Below are positions 4,669 to 8,761 of a DNA stretch of 8,761 nt, in pieces (the stretch's first letter is position 1; every line of letters begins with the position of its first letter). Source of the DNA: an uncultured Actinomycetes bacterium (GTDB lineage Bacteria > Actinomycetota > Actinomycetes > Mycobacteriales > Nakamurellaceae). The notes beneath the pieces were generated by a model. That model was given only the letters and a program-made list of their open reading frames with translations. It was not told the origin of the DNA and ran no database searches. The position numbers were made by a program, and so were the translations under genes. The stretch is taken from the NCBI GenBank assembly GCA_937926105.1, contig CALANS010000054.1, forward strand, positions 1 through 8,761, written 5' to 3'.

Positions 4669-7227
4669 TCACCGGTGCTCCTTGGCTCCGGACTGGTTCG
4701 CTCGGCGCCGGGTGGTGGGCATGCCGAGGTTGGTGGCGGTGCGCCGCATCTGGATGAGCTTCTGCTCGGCGGCGTCCAGGCTGACCTGGAGGCCGTCGAC
4801 GTCGCCGAGCCAGCCGCGGTCGGTGGCTTCGGTGATCCGCTCGGTCAGGTTCGCGATGATCGCCTCCAGCCGCGACTGTTGGGCGGGGTCGGGCCGCAGC
4901 ATCGGGCAGCGGATGCAGGCGTGCTCGTGCTGGCAGCCGGTGCCATAGGCACGGCCGCAGGTGCCGAGCTCGAGCTTGCGGGCGGCGAAGTGGCCGAGGA
5001 ACTCGTCCCATTCGCTGTCGGTGGGTTCGCGGTACTCCTCGGAGGGTCGCAGCGCACGGCGCCTGGCGAGGAACGCCCGGTGGTGATCGATGACGTCATG
5101 GTCATAGATCGCCAGGTAGGTCTGGGTGGTGGCGATCGACTCGTGACCGAGGATCTTCGCGGTGATGTGCACCGGCAGCCCGGACGCGACGGCCTCGGTG
5201 GCGAAAATGCGCCTGAAGTCATGCGGGCTGAACCGCGCTGGGGTGCCGTCTGTGTTGGTGATCGTGGCGGCGGCGACCAGCTCGTTGAGGAGTTCGGTGA
5301 CGCGCATGTGGGTGATGACGATGTCCCGGACACCCCAGCGCCGCTGGAACAGGAACGGCAGCGGTGGGCTGTGCAGCCGTTCGGCCTGGTCGTAGCGGAT
5401 GACCAGCCCGATGCGTTCGTTGCCGGCACGCACGTGGCCGATGATCTCGGCGAACACCGAGGCGAGTTCGGGGCCGATGACCAGCAGGCGTTCCTTGTCG
5501 GTCTTGGACGGGGTGATCTGCAGCATCGGGATCACCTCCCCGGTGCTTGGCAAGGTGTAGGAGACGAAGGAACGGTGGGTGATCTCCAGCATCTCCTCGA
5601 TCCGCACCCCGGTGTGCCGGAAGACCTCCACGCATGCCCACGCCCAAAACGCGCGGTCGGCCTCCAGAGTCAGGTTCCGCCGAGGACCGGTCCCGTCGGC
5701 GGCGGTGGCGTAGATGACGCCGGGTCGTCCGGTGCCGCCCAGTTCGGGGTCGGTGGCCAGGGCGGTGCGTCGCAGCGCCTGACCGGCCCCGGTGAACACC
5801 GTGCCGGGAGCCGCCTGCGTGGCGGCGGCCAACACCGCGTCCGTGGTGGCGCGCCTGGCGTCGGCGGCGTCGACGAGGCGGGGCAGCAGGGGCGCCAGCT
5901 CGCGGGTGCGTTGGTGTATCCGGGACTGGCGGTGCTTGGTCGCCTTGGTCATGCCGGCCAGGTCGCGGGAGTCCACCGGCGAGGGAGCGGCCCACGGCCC
6001 CCAGCGGGCGGGGTCTTCCAGCGCCCAGTGGGACAGGTCGGCGTAGAACGCCCGGACGGCCATCAGGATCGCGTAGGGGTCTTCGCGGCGCTGGCCGACC
6101 CGGTGGGTTCCATAGCGGACCTCGCCCAACCGCTGCTTCCAAGCCCGCGCGGTCGCATCGGACAGGTGCAGGGAGTCGATGCCGGGCTCGTGGAGTTCCA
6201 GGTCCCGCCAGAACAGCAAGACCAGCTTGGTGGCCAGCTGCCGGATCGTGGAGTAGTCCAGTCCCGGCTGGCGTTCGTGCAGATAGTCGACGAACAGGTC
6301 GCGGACCGGACCGCAGGCGAGACGATAGCCATCGACGATCTCCTCGATCGTCAGCTGCCCGCGGCGACTGGCGGCGTGGATCGTGGGCGGGGCGTCCTCG
6401 GGCAGGATGCCCTCCTCGCGCAGCAGCGTGTACCAGTGCGAGTGCAGGCGAGAGGAGTAGCCGGTCTGGGCCCGGTAGGCCTCCACGCAATCAGCCAACG
6501 TGATGTCGGCCAGCAGCCCGCCGTTGTGCATCAGCATTCGCGCCAGTTGGATCAGCGCGGCCCGGCGGTCGGTCGAGGCGAGCCGCGGGTTGGCCACGCA
6601 GCGGGCCTCCATCGCCGCGAACCCCAAGGGGTCCCGTAGCTGCCCGAAACGCGCGGCCATCTTGCTGGTCGACAGCGACGAATACAGCCAGTCGTAGCTG
6701 GGCCGGATCGTGTCCAGCAGGATCAGCCGGGCCGCCGCGCCGGTAACCAGTGTGCGTCTCTTGGCCGGGTCGGTCAGCGTCGTGGGGATCTCGACCAGGT
6801 CGGTCCACGCCTTCCCAGCCGAGTCGGCGTCGGCGCCGTGCCAGCGCTGCTGCCAGGACTCACCGGGAAAGCCCTGGAGCCATCCCAGCAGCACCCGGAC
6901 ACCGTCGACGCGATGGAGGAACTCCTTGCGTGAGGCACCCGATTCCAGCACCTCCACGGCGGCTAGGACTTCCTCCACGCTCCGCTGCGAGGACGTCCAG
7001 ACCGTGGGCCGCGCGATCGCGGGCGTCGGCAGCGACGGCGTGAGAAAGGCCCGCTCGCCCACCCGATTACGAGACGGGCGTGCCCCCCGGGGCAGGAACG
7101 CCACCGCGTCGACATGCCCGGCCTCAACACCACCACACCCAGCGGCGCCGGCGTCGTCGGCGCCGGTGGCGTCGGTGGACATGGTGTCGGCGGACCCGGA
7201 TCGCGCGGCATCGAGGGGCTCAGACAT
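4669..7227 (-). CDS. Long tyrosine recombinase, TnpB-like
   Basis: Encodes 852 aa. The catalytic domain lies at about 525-725 and all expected residues are visible: Arg in HTGVRIEEML (R542), Lys in PSKTDKERLL (K575), HDFRR (H669, R672), LGHES (H695) and the nucleophile in TQTYLAIYD (Y704). After it comes a Cys cluster (C757, C765, C771, C774, with His between), then a probable coiled coil and a basic tail. The large N-terminal region (1-500), with a low-complexity first 70 residues, should hold DNA-binding and core-binding parts; it makes the protein longer than the roughly 630-aa Tn554 TnpB. The ATG at 7227 overlaps the stop of the upstream recombinase by 8 bases (ATGTCTGA), which decides the start over an in-frame GTG/ATG further upstream. 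The two recombinases probably act together in strand exchange. Confidence 0.85.
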   Translation of the reverse strand: MSEPLDAARSGSADTMSTDATGADDAGAAGCGGVEAGHVDAVAFLPRGARPSRNRVGERAFLTPSLPTPAIARPTVWTSSQRSVEEVLAAVEVLESGASRKEFLHRVDGVRVLLGWLQGFPGESWQQRWHGADADSAGKAWTDLVEIPTTLTDPAKRRTLVTGAAARLILLDTIRPSYDWLYSSLSTSKMAARFGQLRDPLGFAAMEARCVANPRLASTDRRAALIQLARMLMHNGGLLADITLADCVEAYRAQTGYSSRLHSHWYTLLREEGILPEDAPPTIHAASRRGQLTIEEIVDGYRLACGPVRDLFVDYLHERQPGLDYSTIRQLATKLVLLFWRDLELHEPGIDSLHLSDATARAWKQRLGEVRYGTHRVGQRREDPYAILMAVRAFYADLSHWALEDPARWGPWAAPSPVDSRDLAGMTKATKHRQSRIHQRTRELAPLLPRLVDAADARRATTDAVLAAATQAAPGTVFTGAGQALRRTALATDPELGGTGRPGVIYATAADGTGPRRNLTLEADRAFWAWACVEVFRHTGVRIEEMLEITHRSFVSYTLPSTGEVIPMLQITPSKTDKERLLVIGPELASVFAEIIGHVRAGNERIGLVIRYDQAERLHSPPLPFLFQRRWGVRDIVITHMRVTELLNELVAAATITNTDGTPARFSPHDFRRIFATEAVASGLPVHITAKILGHESIATTQTYLAIYDHDVIDHHRAFLARRRALRPSEEYREPTDSEWDEFLGHFAARKLELGTCGRAYGTGCQHEHACIRCPMLRPDPAQQSRLEAIIANLTERITEATDRGWLGDVDGLQVSLDAAEQKLIQMRRTATNLGMPTTRRRANQSGAKEHR

Positions 7228-8395
7228 GCCCACCACCGCCGAACAGCACATCGAGCACCTCAGGCCGGTAGCCGCCACCACCTGGTGGCAGCAGCGGGAC
7301 GGGGGGCTTCTCGCCCCGGGTGCGGTGGTGCTCCAGCACCTTCGCGACGACCTCCTCCGCGCGCGGCCGCAGGTAGAGCTCGGTGGTGGTCAGGTGTGCA
7401 TGCCCGAGGACCCACTGCACGTCGCTGAGCGACAGACCGGGATCCTCGACCATCCGCTGAGCCGCGGTGTGGCGCAGGTCGTGCAGGGTCCAGGCGGTGC
7501 CCAGAGACTCGTTGGCTCGTTGCATCATCCGCCGGGCCGCCGCATACGTCAGCGGCCGAATCGGGCGGCGGCGGGTCAGCCACAACGCGGCCTCTCCTTC
7601 GGGGCGGGCAACCTGCTGCTCATAGAGCCGCAGCCACACGAACGCATCCGCCGAGGCCGGCAGCCACTGCAGCCGGCCCGACCCCTTGCGGTGCACCCCG
7701 ATCCGCTGCTCGCCCGGATCGACCCGATCCACCGTGACACCGAGCAGCTCAGAGGCCCGGGCGCCGGTCGAGACGTAGAACGCCAGCAGCGCCCGGTCCC
7801 GGTCCGAGCCCAGCGCCGCGAACAGTTCGTCGAAGAGCCGGTCGGGCAGATGACGCGGTATCCGCTCGGGCATCTTCTGCCGCAGCGGCGCCCGTGGCCC
7901 CGGCGCATGCGAGTGCATCGGGTTGTGGTGCGCCTGCGACCTGCGGCCCGCCCGATGGGACGCCTCCGGGATCGGGTTGACCAGCAGCCCGTCGCCGGCG
8001 GTCATCCGGTCGGCGTAGAACATCTTGACCACCGCCAACGCGTGGTTGATCGTCGCCGGGGCATACCCCGCCGACCGGCCCGCCGGCCCGACCAGACGCA
8101 TCCACAACACGAAGTCGCGCGCCTCGACCCGGCCCGCCCGCAGCCACGGCACCTCGACCGCCGCCAGGAACCGCCACCACCGCAACAGCGCCAGCCCGTA
8201 GGAGCGCAGCGAGCTGACGCTCGCACCCGAGGCCAGCATCGTGGCGAAGAACTCGCTCACCTCCGGCACCGGCTCGCCCGCCGCGTCCAACAGCACCGTG
8301 CCCGGAGAATGGCCCACACTGACCACACTGCCAAGCTCCGGGACCGTCAGCCTCGTCACATCACGCGCCCCGACGAACCGCTCGTCCCCGTCCAT
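7220..8395 (-). CDS. Tyrosine recombinase, TnpA/Xer-like
   Basis: Encodes 391 aa. An N-terminal SAM-like core-binding domain (about 45-150: SLRSYGLALLRWWRFL and TINHALAVVKMFY) is followed by a catalytic domain with a complete set of residues: Arg in STGARASEL (R213), Lys in HRKGSGR (K237), HDLRH (H305, R308), LGHAH (H332) and Tyr in TELYLRPR (Y341). This is an active-looking Xer/phage-integrase-type enzyme that breaks and rejoins DNA through a 3'-phosphotyrosine. The ATG at 8395 is preferred because AAGGGGG lies 8 bases before it; an upstream in-frame start at 8464 adds 23 Cys/Arg-rich residues with no SD. It is the first gene of the inner element, about 150 bases from its right end, and is coupled to the long recombinase by an 8-base overlap. 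Confidence 0.88.
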   Translation of the reverse strand: MDGDERFVGARDVTRLTVPELGSVVSVGHSPGTVLLDAAGEPVPEVSEFFATMLASGASVSSLRSYGLALLRWWRFLAAVEVPWLRAGRVEARDFVLWMRLVGPAGRSAGYAPATINHALAVVKMFYADRMTAGDGLLVNPIPEASHRAGRRSQAHHNPMHSHAPGPRAPLRQKMPERIPRHLPDRLFDELFAALGSDRDRALLAFYVSTGARASELLGVTVDRVDPGEQRIGVHRKGSGRLQWLPASADAFVWLRLYEQQVARPEGEAALWLTRRRPIRPLTYAAARRMMQRANESLGTAWTLHDLRHTAAQRMVEDPGLSLSDVQWVLGHAHLTTTELYLRPRAEEVVAKVLEHHRTRGEKPPVPLLPPGGGGYRPEVLDVLFGGGGHV

Positions 8396-8541
8396 GCCTC
8401 GTGCCCCCTTTCCGTCGTCCTCCTGACGAACGGGAGCACACCCACACCAGCGATACGGGGACACCAGCCGGCACCGGCGAGTCGAGTCCGCAGCGCCCAG
8501 CCCGAAGGACTCAGTTCGGGCAGGTTGGTGCGGTCAATAGG
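8396..8541 (-). promoter_or_regulatory. Right-end noncoding region of the element
   Basis: These bases separate the recombinase start from the element end and should hold the recombinase promoter. TTGACC (minus strand, 8538-8533) resembles a -35 box, but nothing good follows at 17-18 bases, so I do not call a promoter. ACACCAGC occurs twice on the plus strand (8444-8451 and 8461-8468), 17 bases apart start to start; the related CACCAG also occurs in the left end (3484-3489). These could be accessory recombinase sites. Confidence 0.3.
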
Positions 8542-8761
8542 TCGTGGGCGAGCGTCTTGACCTGTGCGGCGTCGTTCACGTCCATCCGCACCGACACCTC
8601 GCGGGTCAGGTAGTCCGTCAGTCCGTTGGCCCCACCAATCGCGGCAGCGGACGACACCAACCGCAGCTCGAACCCTTGCGCGACGATCTGCTCGGCGAGC
8701 CCGTCCCACAGTCCCTTCGGCGCTTGGCCGTGGAGCAGGGTCGGTCGCGGAATTTCGGGGA
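8511..8761 (-). pseudogene. N-terminal half of the split ArdC-like gene, partial
   Basis: The frame enters from beyond the right edge and is open for 82 codons to a TGA at 8513-8511. Its first 72 visible residues align with the intact ArdC-like protein from about residue 161 to the first His of HExxH (57 of 72 identical by hand alignment, for example AAAIGGANGLTDYLTREVSV). After TLAH it diverges abruptly to DLLTAPTCPN and stops, because it runs into the inserted element. The break falls in the second codon of HExxH, exactly where the left fragment (3476) resumes. The product would contain the ssDNA-binding domain (outside the window) but no zinc site. Confidence 0.8.
8526..8542 (-). repeat. 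Right end of inserted element, inverted repeat
   Basis: Read inward on the minus strand from 8542, these 17 bases match the left end (3472-3488) at 12 of 17 positions, including GCACCA at 8531-8526. Joining both ends in an excised circle would give TGGTGC, 17 bases containing a GA-CT core, then GCACCA. This is a dyad typical of a tyrosine-recombinase core site. Confidence 0.55.

Larger units (their letters stand above)
3476..8542 (-). mobile_element. Tyrosine-recombinase element inserted in an ardC paralogue
   Basis: This segment of about 5.07 kb carries two overlapping tyrosine recombinases and an intact ArdC-like gene. It separates two fragments that join into one continuous second ArdC-like reading frame: the right fragment ends at ...TLAH plus the first two bases of the Glu codon, and the left one resumes with GAG CTT GGC CAC (ELGH). 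The ends share an imperfect inverted repeat with GCACCA. There is no long target duplication; the junctions share only GA-CT. A short and a long tyrosine recombinase in tandem, no target duplication and a 6-base variable core recall Tn554-type transposons, which use TnpA, TnpB and TnpC; no TnpC-like gene is seen. Junctions could be off by a few bases. Confidence 0.72.

Noticed and set aside
4622..4672. 16-codon GTG frame overlapping the tnpB-like stop as GTGA, as a tnpC remnant
   Set aside because: The overlap is suggestive, but the 16 residues show no resemblance to anything I know; too short to call.
4597..6639. 680-codon plus-strand open frame opposite the long recombinase
   Set aside because: Gly/Val/Asp-rich shadow of the GC-rich minus-strand gene; no motif, no SD, and it spans the intergenic gap and element cargo without logic.
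8533..8538. TTGACC as a -35 box at the element end, possibly making a junction promoter on circularisation
   Set aside because: No acceptable -10 hexamer at 17-18 bases in the integrated form, and none obvious in the joined left end.
6710..8560. 616-codon plus-strand open frame opposite both recombinases
   Set aside because: Arg/Pro/His-rich composition typical of antisense frames in GC-rich DNA; both minus-strand genes have complete catalytic motifs.
8356..8709. 117-codon minus-strand frame crossing the right junction
   Set aside because: Out-of-phase reading of the ArdC fragment; the in-phase frame matches the intact paralogue residue by residue.
1..8761. tRNA genes, CRISPR arrays, insertion-sequence DDE transposase
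   Set aside because: Looked for and not seen; no cloverleaf, no regularly spaced repeats and no DDE transposase reading frame.

Overview
The base composition (very GC-rich, GC at third codon positions, GTG as well as ATG starts) and the protein types point to an actinomycete. I cannot name the genus. The window looks like part of an integrative conjugative element or conjugative plasmid that has itself been invaded by a smaller recombinase-mobilised element. Nearly all genes read leftward (minus strand).

Layout, left to right. At 1-402 is the 5' part of a leftward gene of unknown function that runs off the window. At 403-598 is a divergent intergenic region with two strong inverted repeats. 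At 599-835 is a small rightward gene for a CxxC...CxxC zinc-ribbon-like protein, convergent with the next gene. At 815-2578 is a VirD4/TraD-like conjugative coupling ATPase. At 2575-3105 is an unrecognised 176-aa protein. At 3102-3503 is the C-terminal half of an ArdC-like antirestriction/metallopeptidase protein. At 3500-4564 is an intact 354-aa ArdC-like protein. At 4669-7227 is a very long tyrosine recombinase (TnpB-like). At 7220-8395 is a second, shorter tyrosine recombinase (TnpA-like). At 8511-8761 is the 3' end of the N-terminal half of an ArdC-like gene that enters from beyond the right edge.

The main result is that the two ArdC fragments at about 3476 and about 8542 are the two halves of one gene, split inside the codons of its HExxH zinc motif. 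Everything between them (about 5.07 kb: tnpA-like, tnpB-like, intact ardC-like) behaves as one inserted element. Its two ends share an imperfect 17-bp inverted repeat (12/17, ending in a perfect GCACCA), as expected for a tyrosine-recombinase core site. The element therefore sits in a paralogue of a gene that it carries intact as cargo. It also ends with an SD and an ATG that overlap the cargo ardC stop and read in frame out of the element into the remaining half of the target gene.

Functionally, the left part belongs to a conjugation operon: the ardC half, the 176-aa gene and the coupling ATPase are chained by 4-bp stop/start overlaps. ArdC-like proteins in conjugative elements are thought to protect incoming single-stranded DNA from host restriction. 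The two recombinases, overlapping by 8 bp, would excise and integrate the inner element. The nested architecture and the choice of target are inferred from the sequence; the protein families are recognised from motifs only.
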